The notes below the pieces were generated by a model. That model made no database searches and was not told where the DNA came from. It saw only the letters and a list, made by a program, of their open reading frames with translations. A stretch of DNA of 64,000 nt. Origin: Bondarzewia mesenterica (Eukaryota > Basidiomycota > Agaricomycetes > Russulales > Bondarzewiaceae). The DNA is taken from contig SGPL01000034.1 of the NCBI GenBank assembly GCA_004802705.1, positions 1-64,000 of the forward strand, written 5' to 3'. Both the position numbers and the translations under genes were made by a program. The first letter of the stretch is position 1; every line of letters begins with the position of its first letter. This document shows, one piece after another, positions 34,331-46,300 of the stretch.

Positions 34331-36221
34331 TCATCCGTTCCCAACCAGAAAACGGCACTGAAGAATTTTGTCAAAGCTAGGTCGAGCGGCGACATCCATC
34401 TGAAGGCAAGCTCTCACGAGAGCTTCCGCATCACCGAGTGCACCTCCACCATCGTCCTCCAATCCTTCCATTTCGCGCCCTTCGCTGCAACGTTCATCAA
34501 GTGCGATGGATGCGTTGGAAAACGGGGAGGCAAGGCCTTCCTGAGCCTCTGTAGCAGTGGTGAAAGGGCATTCCCCCACAAGCATCACGTACGCAACAAC
34601 GCCGTACGCCCAGACATCTTGCTCTTTACCCTGATATCTCTCTCCTCGCAGAATTTCAGGTCCTGCGTAGTCGAGGCTGAGATAACCAAGAAAATATGTT
34701 AGTCATGGGCTCATCGTTCAGCAATGCTAGAGATACTCACGTGCCGCTGAACGTATCCCAACCGCCTTTCTTGACAAGACCAGAGCTTCCAAAGTCGATC
34801 AGAATGCACCGCCCATGAGGACCAAGCACCACGTTTTCATCTTTGATATCGCGATGCACTGAACGGGCGTGTCATGAAGCGTGGAATCAATGTGGATAGT
34901 TCGATTCACTCACCAATACCCCTCGCATGCAGAAAGCTCAGCGCGTCTGCGATTTGACCCAAGTACGAGCGTATTAAACTAGCTGGCAGGCCATTTGGGT
35001 AACTCTCGACAAGATCAAACAAATCCGACGGGGGGATAGGCTCATTAGGTCCGGGTTCAGGAATGGTGGACGGCAATAGCAGGTAGTAAAAGTGATTGTC
35101 CTCGAAGAAATCGAGCAAGGGACAGATATTTGGGTGACCTTTAACCACTTTGCCTTCGACCCACTCAAAGTCATCAGGTTTGGATGTAGATGATTGCTGC
35201 GATTGAGAGTCGAGCTTGGACAGTCGTGAAGGGTCCCATGGACGTCGAGGTGGCAAGACATACGACGTGTTGGACACGGCAGACATGACATAGATCTCGA
35301 TAGGGATTGTGCCATGCTTTGGATGCTTCTTCCAGCAATCCGCCAGAATCCGCGATTTGATAACTTGCTTGATGATCAATGGAGGCTGCTTGCATGTTCA
35401 ACAACGTGGAGAAGCATCAAATATGGAAGATTTCGATATCTTACCCCCAAAGTCCCGTCCGCTTTCATCTCCCGCGCCTTCTTGACCAGACCATAGGCGC
35501 CTCGCCCGATCTCCCCCTGAACGACAAACTCGGATATATCCCGCTCAGCGGATGAGGGGGTGAGTATGCCTGTGGGTGTCGGGGGAGCTGTGCTCTGTGC
35601 GATGCTCAGAAGGCTGGCACTACTGCCGGATCGAATCAACTTGGGCTGCGCCACTGGAATTGCTGAAGGCGGTTCAATGGGAGCGATAGAAACGCGACCG
35701 GCGATGAGCGAGACACGCTGCTGTGATGATCGCCTTCGAGGTCGGGGGGAGGTGGGAGAACGGACAGGAGGAGTGGGGCGAGGAGTTACGAAAGTGTGGG
35801 ACGGAGTCGAAGGTTGTGACGCAAAAGACGGAGATTGTGTGGGCGAGAAAGACAGGGGATCAGTAGTGAACTTGACAGGAGAGCCAACGAGGATGGGACG
35901 CGGGGTAGAAGGCGTGATACTCGTAATGGGATATATCGGGTTCGGACTGTAAAGGCTCGCTGGAGGGGGCATTTCTGAAGAGAAACCGGTCGATTGCGAA
36001 TCGTTTGCTTCATCGCCCGGTGTCTGCGACTCGGAATCACTCTCGGAAAGGTTGTAGGCCTCTGCCTCCTCTGCCTTGCTCGACCAGTCAAAGCCCCGTC
36101 CTATGGACGTAACTCTCCAACTGTTCCCCACACTCGCTGCCCCGGTGAGTCTTGCCTTGCCAGGATAAGCCACCCAATCATCGTCATCGAAAGTGATATC
36201 GACGAGGGGCTCAGTCAACAT
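34331..36221 (-). CDS. serine/threonine protein kinase, PAS-kinase (PASK/Psk) type
   Basis: Start ATG 36219-36221 gives MLTEPLVDITFDDDDWV, chosen over an upstream in-frame ATG whose peptide looks untranslated. A Ser/Pro-rich disordered region of about 260 residues precedes the kinase domain. That domain has ISEFVVQGEIGRGAYGLVKK (Gly loop), the catalytic-Lys region IIKQVIKSRILADCWKKHPK with an insertion typical of PASK, VHRDIKDENVVLG (HRD), LIDFGSSGLVKKGGWDTFSG (DFG) and DYAGPEILRGERYQGKEQDV (APE replaced by GPE). DVWAYGVVAYVMLVGECPF follows and the domain ends at 34331. The HRD, DFG and KDEN residues are intact, so it should be active. PAS kinases couple nutrient state to sugar partitioning and translation. 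No PAS domain is visible here. Confidence 0.85.
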
Positions 36222-37119
36222 GTACAAAAATACTAGAGAGAAGGAAGAGTATGCGAACGAGAGGGACGAATACAGAGAGTTGACTGCGAGGAGAAAATAA
36301 AAAAGATTCGGAGCAACTGTTGGCTTTGGATCTCTGGCGCCGCAGTGCCCAGCCTGCATGAGCGTCTATTCTCACGCCCACAACGTAACACGTCACTTCA
36401 CGTGATTTTGTTGAACACACTGAATTTCGATTGAGGGTATGCAGATGCACCATATCTATATCCTGGGGATGGGTTTTGATCAGACGTTGGATTGCATTTT
36501 TTTTTGGGATAAAGTGGTTGTTGGCTTGATCCATCTGCGAGAGGACTGTGCAGCAACGATGGAGTAGCAACGAACCAGTCCGAGATCACAAGTTTCTGGT
36601 CCAATTAGCTTTCGCTCACGCAATGGAACGCACACTTACAATCTGTCCTTCGAATGCGAATGAGCGCAAGCTTAAGTGGAAAGTGTGGTCATTTGTTTGC
36701 AAGCACAGCGAGTTGGAGATGAACTTGATCAGAATTGTTTTTCGACCTCAGCCACGGTCGTGTTGACAGGTGCTTGCCCGCGTGTCCCGATCCGGTAAGG
36801 CCCCACAAACCTCGAAATCATCCCTAGCCGCCTTCCTCAAGACCTCAAAATCTGTAAGTACAGCTCAATTTGCGTCTGTTGGCAGGTTCAATGTGTTCGT
36901 GGGGGTTGGATTGCTGCTGGTTGTGAATGGGGAAGGATATGGACGGCTGGAATGGGATGGATTGATGGACAGATAGTCGGATTGACTGTGGATGCGCATG
37001 AAGGAGTACCGGCTCACCCTTGGCTTTTCCTTCGCCCTTGAACCTCTTTGCCCGTCCTCTCGCTTGTTCCGAAGCCTTTTCCAGAATTCAATCTCATTGC
37101 CTCTTCTTGCTAGACCGCC
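36222..37119. other. divergent intergenic region
   Basis: It lies between the kinase gene and RPL32. A plus-strand stretch at 36770-36865 reads ARVSRSGKAPQTSKSSLAAF between acceptor- and donor-like sites. It might be an exon of an unrecognised gene, but nothing connects it. Otherwise no gene is seen. Confidence 0.35.
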
Positions 37120-37684
37120 ATGGCCGTCAAGACGCCCATTGTCAAGAAGCGCACGAAGCCTTTCAAGTGGGTGCCTCTGCAGAGTCTGAAACGTTTTGCG
37201 CGCTCAGTCGCTATTTACTGTTCCACAGGCGCCACCAGTCTGATCGTTATCATGGTGTGAAGGAGGCATGGAGGAAACCAAAGGGTATCGATAACAGAGT
37301 GCGGCGGAGGTTCAAGGGCCAGTTGCCCATGCCATCGGTATGTCCACGATCGGGTTTCCAACGGGTTGCAATCCGACTTATATCTATTTTGCAGATTGGT
37401 TATGGCAGCAACAAGAAGACCCGTCATCTTCTTCCCAACGGCCTGAAGAAGTTCCTTGTCAGCAATGTCCGAGAACTCGAGCTTCTCCTCATGCACAACA
37501 AAACTTACGCCGCCGAGATTGCGCACAATGTCAGCAGCCGTAACCGGGCGGCCATCCTTGAGCGGTAGGGGCACTTTTTAATATCAGCTCATGCACTTTC
37601 TGATTATTTTGATTGAACAAAAGGGCCAAGGTATTGGGCCTCAAGGTTACGAATCCTGCGGCAAGGCTGCGGTCGGAGGAGTAA
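37120..37684 (+). CDS. RPL32: 60S ribosomal protein eL32
   Basis: Four exons (37120-37166, 37229-37337, 37395-37564, 37624-37684) give 128 residues, the usual length. [20 protein letters not shown] opens the protein, [20 protein letters not shown] and [20 protein letters not shown] follow, then [40 protein letters not shown] leads to [10 protein letters not shown] and stop TAA. All junctions follow GT..AG and keep frame. It is a structural protein of the large cytosolic ribosomal subunit. High expression is expected, as for neighbouring TEF1. Confidence 0.96.
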
Positions 37685-37924
37685 AATGTCTCATTTTTCT
37701 TTTGTCGTTTTCTCGTCTATTGCCATCACATGTACCCTTTTCACTCGTATGCTGGAGACACACCGACGTATGCTTCAGGCCGCCATTATTTTTGATGATA
37801 TCAAAACGCGATAAGACCGACAGACACGTCTGAGTTGTGTCGAACGTGAGATCTTCAACGGTGTGGAATCTCGTGGAATCTTGGGCTTTTAACGTTACGG
37901 GATAGACCGGGGTCGATGACGTCT

Positions 37925-37932
37925 TATAAATA
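37925..37932 (+). promoter_or_regulatory. TATA box of the MEMO1 gene
   Basis: TATAAATA lies 52 bp upstream of the start codon at 37984, a typical distance. It is sequence evidence only. Confidence 0.5.
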
Positions 37933-37983
37933 GGATTGTCGCGTTGCGCGCCCGTTTCCGAATTCATATCCGTTCGTACTGCC

Positions 37984-39362
37984 ATGACCACCAGGTATAA
38001 ACCCCGGAAGTATTGTCTGTGTATCCGCATCACTAACCACACCCCGCTTTAGACAAGCTACCCACGCAGATTCTTGGTACAGCGAAAATCGTACAGATCA
38101 ATCCACACTCCTTGGAAATCTGCACTCATAATCTGTTCTTTTTCTTGCAGCCCAACGCTTGGACACCGAGTTATCCGGATGGCTTAACGCAGTCAAACCG
38201 GACGCGAAAGACGATTACAATCCTCCTGTTAAAAAGTGCAAGGCTATCATCGCGCCGTGCGCACCACTCATTTAAATGTATTTCGGTGAGGTGGTCAGAC
38301 TCACTTAGCGGACAGTCATGCCGGGTACTCGTATTCTGGCCCCACAGCGGCTTGGGCATACAAAAGCATCGACAGAACAGGAATGTGAGTACAGCAATTG
38401 CTTTTTCCACAGACATGAATGAACTATCACCACCCCTTACTCGTAGCAAACGTGTGTTCATCCTTGGCCCCTCCCATCACGTTTATCTGGACGGATGTGC
38501 ACTATCGCAGTGCAAAACATATGCCACACCGATCGGTGACTTACCGTTAGATCTTGAGAGTATGTATCTGTGATGAATACGTGGACCATTCGATTCTTAT
38601 GTCAAAGCAGCGATCGCGGAGCTAAGGGGGACCAGGCAATTCAGCGATATGGATCACCAAACGGATGAAGACGAGCATTCCATCGAGATGCATCTTCCCT
38701 ACGTTCGCAAAATTTTTGAAGGGTAACTCTATTTTGATTCGTCCGTCTGGCATGCCATTAACGTTCGGGAATGCAGTCAAGACATCTCCATTGTACCTAT
38801 CCTCGTTGGCGCCATCAACAAAGACAAGGAGGTCTTTTTTGGCCGTATCCTTGCACCATACCTGGCAAGGGATGATACGTTTTGTGTCATCTCGAGCGAC
38901 TTCTGTCACTGGTCTGCTCATTCTACTGAAACCTCGCTGTTTGAGGCTAATCGGATTATCAGGGGTACCCGTTTTTCATACACGTTCTACTATCCTGAGC
39001 AGCCGCCCAGCTTGCAGCAACCCGTCCGCCTCTCCCGCGCTACCTCCCCACCGATGTCCCTTTCCAAATTCCCCATCCACGAATCGATCTCCGCTCTTGA
39101 CCACGAAGCGATGGAGCTGCTCACCCTCCCGCCATCGACTGCTGTCCAAGCACATGAGTATTTCGCTGAGTATCTGGCACGGACGAAAAACACGATATGT
39201 GGGAGACACCCGATCGGTGTGCTGCTCGGCGCTTTGGCGGTACTTCAGCGAGAGCAGGGAAGGTCGTTGGGGTTGAATTGGGTGAGATACGACCAGAGCA
39301 GCAAGTGTTCGAGTGTTCAGGATTCGAGTGTGAGCTACGCGAGCGCGTATGTGAACTATTAG
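37984..39362 (+). CDS. MHO1: MEMO1 homologue
   Basis: Exon 1 is only MTTR. A GT..AG intron then joins it to QATHADSWYSEN, the family's N-terminus. Later exons carry KAIIAP joined to HAGYSYSGPTAAWAYKSIDR, then HQTDEDEHSIEMHLPYVRKI, TIVPILVGAINKDKEVFFGR, DDTFCVISSDFCHWGTRFSY and a C-terminal GRHPIGVLLGALAVLQREQG, stop at 39360-39362. The conserved metal-site-like His, Asp and Cys residues (HAGYSYSG, EHSIEMHLP, SSDFCHWG) are all present. MEMO proteins resemble class III extradiol dioxygenases and have been linked to copper binding and redox control. The fungal role is poorly defined. A central insertion (PSLQQPVRLSRATSPPMSLS) is specific to this protein. Confidence 0.9.
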
Positions 39363-39501
39363 TATGGCCAAGGGCTACAGCATTGTCTCTCCGAATTGTC
39401 GTTGTAAAGTAATGTAGCGATCTACTTGCAAAGATACCGTGCTGTATAGAGTGACTCCGGCTCGACAAATGTTTATGTATGTCTGTCTCTAGATAAAGTG
39501 T

Positions 39502-40753
39502 TTACATCCTCGCCTGAGTGAGATCCTTGAGTTGACATCCAACCGGTTCATCTACTTCATGTTCTGTGCCAGGGACGCCGTGGTCGTTTACCACCTGATT
39601 CAAAAACAGAATCCAAAATATGAGACACGGGGTAGTAGTCACGCCAACCAGCAGAAAAAACATCACCTTTCCATCCGCTATCTGAATATCCTCAAATCCC
39701 CAATCCCTTTGACTCCCCTCCTTCAAATGACTCCCACTTCCGAGCATCCTCGCCTCCCACGCACCCTCCTGCTTCTGCCGTGCGTCGTCCTTCTTCTCGA
39801 CCATCGTCAACGAACAACACGCGATCCGCAAGGGAAGCACCCTGTCGCCCACGAGCACGCGCGCGAGCGCGATGGCCGTTGCCGCGTGGCTGACAACGAG
39901 TACGCGCTTGTGCGCACTGCGGCGCTCGATCTCGGGCACGAACGCCTCGAGGAAGCCCGCGACACGCTCGTGCACCTCGCCTACGTCCTCCCCCTTGCGC
40001 GAAGGATACCACACTGAAGACCATGTCGTCGGGTCGATCTCTGGGAAGTGCGTTTGCAGGGATACGGCAGACGAGGGGCGTGGGTGAAGGCCCGTTCCTG
40101 GTTCTACGGGAGAGTACCATTCTGAGAGACCTGTACGTGTATGAACGACATGGCATGTATAGGTGTGTAAGGAGAAAGAAAAATCGAAGGAGGAACAACC
40201 GACCGTGCTCAATGAGGATGGGAACTCCGAGTGCTATCGAGATCGGTTTGGCAGTTTGGATGCAACGATCTGGATGAGGGTGCCAGGCAAGGGCATGAAT
40301 ACGGGCGAAGAGCACATTGGACGGCCGTCCAAAAGCTCACAATAAGGCGAAGACCATATCGCGGTTGGCCGCTGATCCTCAGGCAGCGAGAGAAAATACG
40401 TCGCAACCTCCCCAGCCTGTATCTGACGAAAATCAAGTTGATCTCGTCAGGGTCACCAAAACTTGTACACGGTCGTGAGTCGACTCATCGCAAAATACGC
40501 ACTTCTCCAAAAGCTGCCAAAGGTGGATCCCGAGGAAGACCTGTCGCGCTCTTCCTGACCATCAATCCACGATGGTATCAGGACGACGGCATACCTCAAT
40601 ATCTCAGGAGGTATGACATGACTGACCAGTTGTTGGTAACCCAGTTCAGTCTAAATCCTGTCGATTCAAAGACTAGATCAGTGGACTTCATAGGATGATG
40701 GCTACCCAGCCCATTCAGTTACCGTGTCTTAAGATATAGATTGTGTCTATCAT
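39502..40753 (-). CDS. histidine phosphatase (phosphoglycerate-mutase-like), TFC7 type
   Basis: Exon 1 begins MIDTIYILRHG at ATG 40751-40753; the RHG motif supplies the phospho-accepting His. A later exon starts FRLNWVTNNW. The next exons carry ELAAYFLSLPEDQRPTAIWS-SPYCRCVQTAKPISIALGVP with the expected SP-R-xQTA motif. LSEWYSPVEPGTGLHPRP, SSVWYPSRKGEDVGEVHERV and RVLVVSHAATAIALARVL (second catalytic His) follow, with the end at 39502. This arrangement matches the phosphatase domain of yeast Tfc7 (TFIIIC tau55) and related small fungal enzymes. Substrate is unknown. It is convergent with the MEMO1 gene, the stops being only 140 bp apart. Confidence 0.85.
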
Positions 40754-41223
40754 GTTTATGTGTTTGAGCAGGCGCACCCGATGGCTGCTGAGCGTGAAGT
40801 TGGCGGGCTTGATCGATGTCCGGTTGAAACAAAGAACCGGAACCGTGGCCGTATTTTTCGTGTAGTAAGTCATGACGAATTTGCAAGGCAAATTGCAAGA
40901 TTTCGACGCATTTGCTCTCGCAGACATGCATTTTGACCGACGCTCTCAGAAACGTATGCGAGTAAGTATCTTCATGTCTTCGATTCGTGTCAGCACATGT
41001 GGTAAACGTTACTAGAGGGTAAAAGCAGCACAAAGGGAGTGAGACGTAACGAGAATGGGCAAGAGAAAAATATGCACAATTCAGTTCAGTTTGAACGACG
41101 GATAAAACGGGGGGACAAGTACTCGAAACACTGTACAATCCCTACAACAACAGGTTTTGGCTTTCAATAACAAAGTCGGGTTTTTATCCCAAAATATTGC
41201 AGGCAACAAAGAATTGCGGTGAC
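40754..41223. other. intergenic region
   Basis: It lies between two tandem minus-strand genes and should hold the promoter of the phosphatase gene and the 3' end of STM1. A minus frame across it (to 41138) is a shadow of untranslated DNA. Confidence 0.5.
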
Positions 41224-42592
41224 CTATGACAGCGAAGGGAAGGCCGTCTCATCGCCGACGTCAATAGTGGGCGAAGAGCCGTTGGTGCGAGACGCCCTGG
41301 CACCGCGAGCACCACGACCACGCCCACCCCTCTCGCCACCACGACCTCTGTCACCACCGCGTCCACGACCACCGCGGCTGGGGCGCTCGAAGCGCGCATC
41401 AATCTCAAGGAAAACCTTTTCATCCTTCTTGGCACGAGCCTTGGGTGCAGACTTGGCCTATACAAGAGTCGTCCCATTAGACACCAAGTGAAATCTGGTA
41501 GATCGGTCGACTTGCCTTGCCAACGAAGTAGGCATCCTCTTCCTCATTCTTCTTCTCCTTGGGGACAACGTCCTTCCAGAGGGCATCATCTGCACCTTCG
41601 TTCGCCTGCCTGATGCCCTCCAACTTGGGGACGGCGGCCGCAGCCGCCTCTTTCTGCTGAGCAAGGTACTGCTCGTAAGTGAGGGTGTTGTCTTCTTCCT
41701 CATCCCTATCACGCCTGCGGCTTTCTTCAGGCTTGTCACCCTCAGCTGCGGGCGCGGCGGGGGCGGGCGCGGCCTCGCCCTCGGCGGGAACACCCCAGGC
41801 GTCGTTGTCGGCGGTGACGCCGGCCCAATCATTGACGGCATCGTTGATAGCATCGTTAGAACCCGCCTGTTCAGCCTTCAACTCAGAGTTGCCCTCATCT
41901 CCGCCCCAACTCTGGTGGACCTTCTTTTCCGAGTCGCTATACACCCAATGTTCAGTGAAAGTTGCGAAACGATTCGTCAACTGAATTCGTACGTTTTACC
42001 CGTGGCACTGTGCCTATCCAAGCGAGCGGCGCCGCGACCACGTCCGCGTTCACCGCGTCCGCGACCCCTTCCACGGCCACGGCCTTCACCCTCGACTAAA
42101 TGCGTGCAAGATGACGCGAAAATCGCCGGTGATAATGGGAAAAAGAATCGGAGAGATAAATGAGCAAGCTGTTTGATGTATATGCGAGGACATGAATCAC
42201 TGACACCTCTTCTTGCCTTCGGCAGGAACGTCTTCGACGACAGCTTCCTGATTCTGGGTGTCCCTGGGAGCCTTACCGCCCCGCTGATAATACCTTCCAC
42301 CTCGCGAGGCAGGGCCTCTGGACTTGGGAGCACCACGGGAAGGAGCAGGAGCAGGGGCAGCCGTCTTTGCAGCGGGAGCGGGACTGGATGGCCGGGAGGT
42401 GTCCTCGGCTGCGATGAGCGCGATGGATCAACAAGTCAGAAATAAGAGGTGTGATTTGCAGGATCGCACAGATGACCGTGATGAAGGGGGAATTGATGAT
42501 ATGATTTGAGCATCGATGGACGACGGGGAGAAAGGAAAATACGACGGACCTTCATCCAGGATGGCGAAAGGATTTTTTGTGGCCACCGACAT
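41224..42592 (-). CDS. STM1: Stm1/SERBP1-type ribosome-associated RNA-binding protein
   Basis: The start MSVATKNPFAILD (ATG 42590-42592) is the conserved Stm1 N-terminus. The next exon encodes a proline/alanine-rich stretch and RGGRYYQRGG. Then come RGR-rich GRGRGRGRGERGRGRGAARL, the TNRFATFTEHWVYSDSEKKV box, acidic WAGVTADNDAWGVPAEGEAA, NTLTYEQYLAQQKEA (HABP4_PAI-RBP1 domain) and a C-terminal RGG-like tail ending ETAFPSLS, stop at 41224-41226. Yeast Stm1 and SERBP1 occupy the mRNA channel of idle 80S ribosomes and preserve them in starvation. Four or more introns are implied. Low-complexity DNA makes internal exon borders approximate. Confidence 0.88.
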
Positions 42593-43366
42593 CTTTGACG
42601 GGGCCCTTTTTGACGATCAGTCAGAAAGTGATTACGGACGGGAGTTTTTGATTGTAAGTCGGACTCGCTTGGTCGCTCGACAGGCGAAGAAACGTCGACC
42701 CGACCTTCGTCCTCTAAGCATGGACCCCAGGACCACTCTTCGCGGGGTCCCATTTCAAGCCACCCGACACTGCTGTACAGTTCTTCCCGCCCCTATAAAG
42801 ACCCACGGCCCCGTTCTTTCTCTCCTTAACGCAAAAAACACAGGTGGGTTGTCTGATGGTTTCGTTGCTGCCGTTGTTGACGTCGCTGACGTGGCTTTGA
42901 CGTGTTCAGCCTTCAAAAGCATCTCGACGATGATTCGCCCGCCTCTTGGAGGACTGGAGTGGGTCGAGGACCTTGAGACCGTCATAATGGGCTGGAGAAC
43001 GAGAAGACCTCCGGGTTGTGAGCGATGGGACTTGGGTGCGGTACGCTCGTGCGTGATGCCGGGACAACGTCCCGGCGGTTTGCCCTTCGCGGTGACCGTG
43101 TGGGATGTGTCGCAATGTCTCGTTGTACACGTAGATTGGATATTCATGTGTTTTGAGAATGTGAAACTGCTGTCTGAACCATTCCTTGTACGTGCTGGTG
43201 TGAGAAGGACAGACTCGACTATTGGAGATAGGATGGGAAGCGGGGACGGAGGGCGAGATAGCGCTCTGACGTGGACGGGTCACGCGGGTAGGCTGGGGGA
43301 AGTGCTTTTGGGATGACCTGAACGAGCAATGGGTTCGCTATTCCGACTTGATCCCCCTCTCTCACC
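42593..43366. other. divergent promoter region of STM1 and SPP1
   Basis: There are 774 bp between divergent start codons. Frames on both strands are shadows without family content. Upstream regulatory sites were not resolved. Confidence 0.5.
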
Positions 43367-46300
43367 ATGGCTGCTAGACGTCTCGCCATCTCCTCTCTGC
43401 TCTGCTCTGACGACTCGTCCCCACCCTCGACGAACCCCTCTCGCCCCTTGTCGTCCCCCGACACCGTCGTCCTCGCCCCCCATCTCTTACGTCCTCGTCC
43501 CAGACAAGACCATTCTCTCTATGATCGTCCCATGTCCCCCCCATTTCCCCCATCTCCCAGCCTCAAATCAACCCGCGACTTTGTCCCCCTGTCTCTACAG
43601 AGCGACCTCAGGCGTCACACACCCTCCCCAGACAGACGTCACGCAGGACATATGATGGTCGATAGGACAACAAGCGCCGTTGACGGTGGAGGAGGGGACA
43701 GAACCGAGGGGCGCATAGAAGGCGGCCGTACGATATATCACTATGACCAACTCTCAACCGAGCGGCAGGTGCGTCCCGAAATGACACAACGCGAACAACG
43801 ACACTTGGTTCAATCTCCTTACCAACATCATATCGCCCCTCAGCCAGCTCACACTCCCCGACCTCTTTCCCAATCCCCATCTACGCCCTTCACATTTCCT
43901 GGTCCCCCGTCTCTTTCCCCTCCTTCTCAATTTTCTGTGCCACACCGCACATCATCGACGTCGACAAACTACGCTCAGCGCGCCTCGGCCTCTCCCGTCA
44001 ACTATTACCATCCCAGTCCGTCTCCTCTACCGGCCACAACTTATCACCGACCCCAATCGTCTCCTCGCTCTGCAAATCATCATCGTCCCGAACTCGGGCT
44101 ATCCACTTCCTCGTCATACACTGCCATACACCAACGCCCTTCCTCAACTTCCTTCTCCAGCGCATTGATTAACCCTGTTTCACCTTCCATGCCTTCGCCA
44201 CTTGGGGGTCTCGAAGCACTTGTTCAGGCTGCGACGGAGGAGCGAAGGCGCATCAACGGTGAAAGTCTGTCAGGGGTAGACCGGGATCGCGACCGAAGAA
44301 TAGAAGGCTTTTGCACGAGCGCCAGCCGCAGTCCCGAGGTTCCGTACAGGCCTGCGGATCATGTCCCACAACAACACCGCCATTCTTTCACTTCTCAACC
44401 TCCCGTGCCCCTTTCGCCCGTCGCATACGCGCGTCATTCGCCCAATCGTGCCAGCCCCGAGCGTCCGTCGTCGAGGCACGTGGACGATGCCGCGGATCAG
44501 CGCCCACACAAGCGACGACGGAGATCGCGGTCGCAATCCGTGTCCGACCGAGAGCGAGAGCATGGCGCGCCTAATCTACCCGTGGAGCCTCCTGCCGATC
44601 ACCGTCCGCCGCCCGCGTCGAGCAAAAATGCCTTGTCGTTGTTGTTGAGTCCCATGACTGAGAAAGAGGAGAAGACGCAGGATCCACAAAGCTTTAATAA
44701 TGCGACTCGTGGACCTGTCTCTGATTTGGATAGGCAGTCGTCATCCGAGAGACGATCTCCGCCGAGGAGCAGATCCAAGTCCAAGTCGCCAACAGTCAGC
44801 CGAGGAACGGGGACTCGAAGTGGCGTTGCGGTGTCCAAGGAGGATTTGCAGGTGTCACGGCCCTTGCCTTCTCAAGCCGAGCCGCAGACTATTCGGGATG
44901 CCGACGTCTCAGATGGGCCGACGAGCGAAGGGGTGCGGGATCAACCACAGGATCAAGATGTGCATGACATGCTGCTCGACCACTTCAAGCTCGCCTCCGC
45001 CTCCACCCGTCATCCCACCTTCTTCCCCTAATGTGTCCCATAGTCCTGCTTCAAAAGACGCTCCATCTGCTCATCGCTCACAAACACCTCCCCTTGTTAC
45101 TGGTGCAGCCGCCGATCCGCCGGACCTGGTCGATATCTCGATGCCCGTTGATCAGCCTGCAGCAGAAAAAACGACGGGTCTTTCGTTTGAGGAGGAGTTG
45201 GAGGAGGTGGCTGGTGTCGCCGATGCCCCAACCGCGATGGAGACCGACATCGATGCCGTGATTGCGAGAGAGCTTGATCTTGTGGCCGAACCTTCTCCGG
45301 CAGAGCATAGGTCAGCGGACGATATGGAGGCCGACGTCGACGATGAGCTTCTCAGTCTTGTTGGCGACCATCAGTCCTCTCACGCTCGGCCCCATCAGCC
45401 TTCCCATTCTAACTCCCATCAAGCACCACGCTCTTCGCTGAACACCGCTGCTGTTCCACACCGCTCGCACCATGATTCGCATCCGAAACATGCGAAAGGC
45501 CACGCTTCGAGCTCTTCCGCGCGCGACGCGTCGATCAAACGCGAGGCTGGGATGGCGTTTCCACCGGCGACATCGCATCCTTCGCTACCATCGAGGAGTG
45601 TCTCTGCGGCGCCCGTTAAGACGGAGCGAGAATCTATGCCACCACCTTCCTTGCCTCTTGGTCGCGACAATGACACGTCAAGCGAGCGCGCTGCGACGCC
45701 TAGGGGAGAGGATCGTCCTGTGCCGGCCAAGAAAAAAGTGCGGATTCGCCACCTTGTATGTTTCATCAGTACTGACATCGATTTTGCGTAGTCTGCTTCA
45801 AAGGCGAAGCAGCAGCCTAAACAACCTGCCCAGCCAAAAGCACGAGCCAAGACATCCGGCACGACCAAGGGTAAGAGCAAGACAGTGAAGGATGTTGCTG
45901 CGTTTGCGGTCAACCGAGGAAAGAAGGGCTCGCCTCTCTCTGTGCCCCCGCAAAATGCGGCTAAGAAGTCGTCTGCAGCTGCAGCTGCTTCAGGGCGGTC
46001 ACGGTCTACTTCAGTAATGCCGGGCGGGTCACTCGGTCCGGATGTCGAGGGTGGTAATGAGGAAGAGGAGGATAAGGAGCAGGATGATGCGGAAGACAAG
46101 CTTTATTGTGTCTGCAAGACGAGATACGATGATGAGAAGGTCATGATCGCGTGCGATCGGTACGCCCTATCCTTGAACGTGTGTGTCTCATGCGGATCTT
46201 AATGACACTGATTGGGGTTTCTAGATGCGACGAATGGTATCACACGCAGTGCGTGAACATGCCAGATCTCGAGGTGGACTTGGTCGATCAGTTCATCTGT

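Noticed and set aside
36548..36976. Plus frames upstream of RPL32 as a gene
   Set aside because: Only one short stretch (ARVSRSGKAPQTSKSS) looks protein-like. No start, partner exon or family could be shown.
40719..41138. 139-codon minus frame upstream of the phosphatase gene
   Set aside because: It overlaps the phosphatase start codon in another frame and lies in its promoter. No family features.
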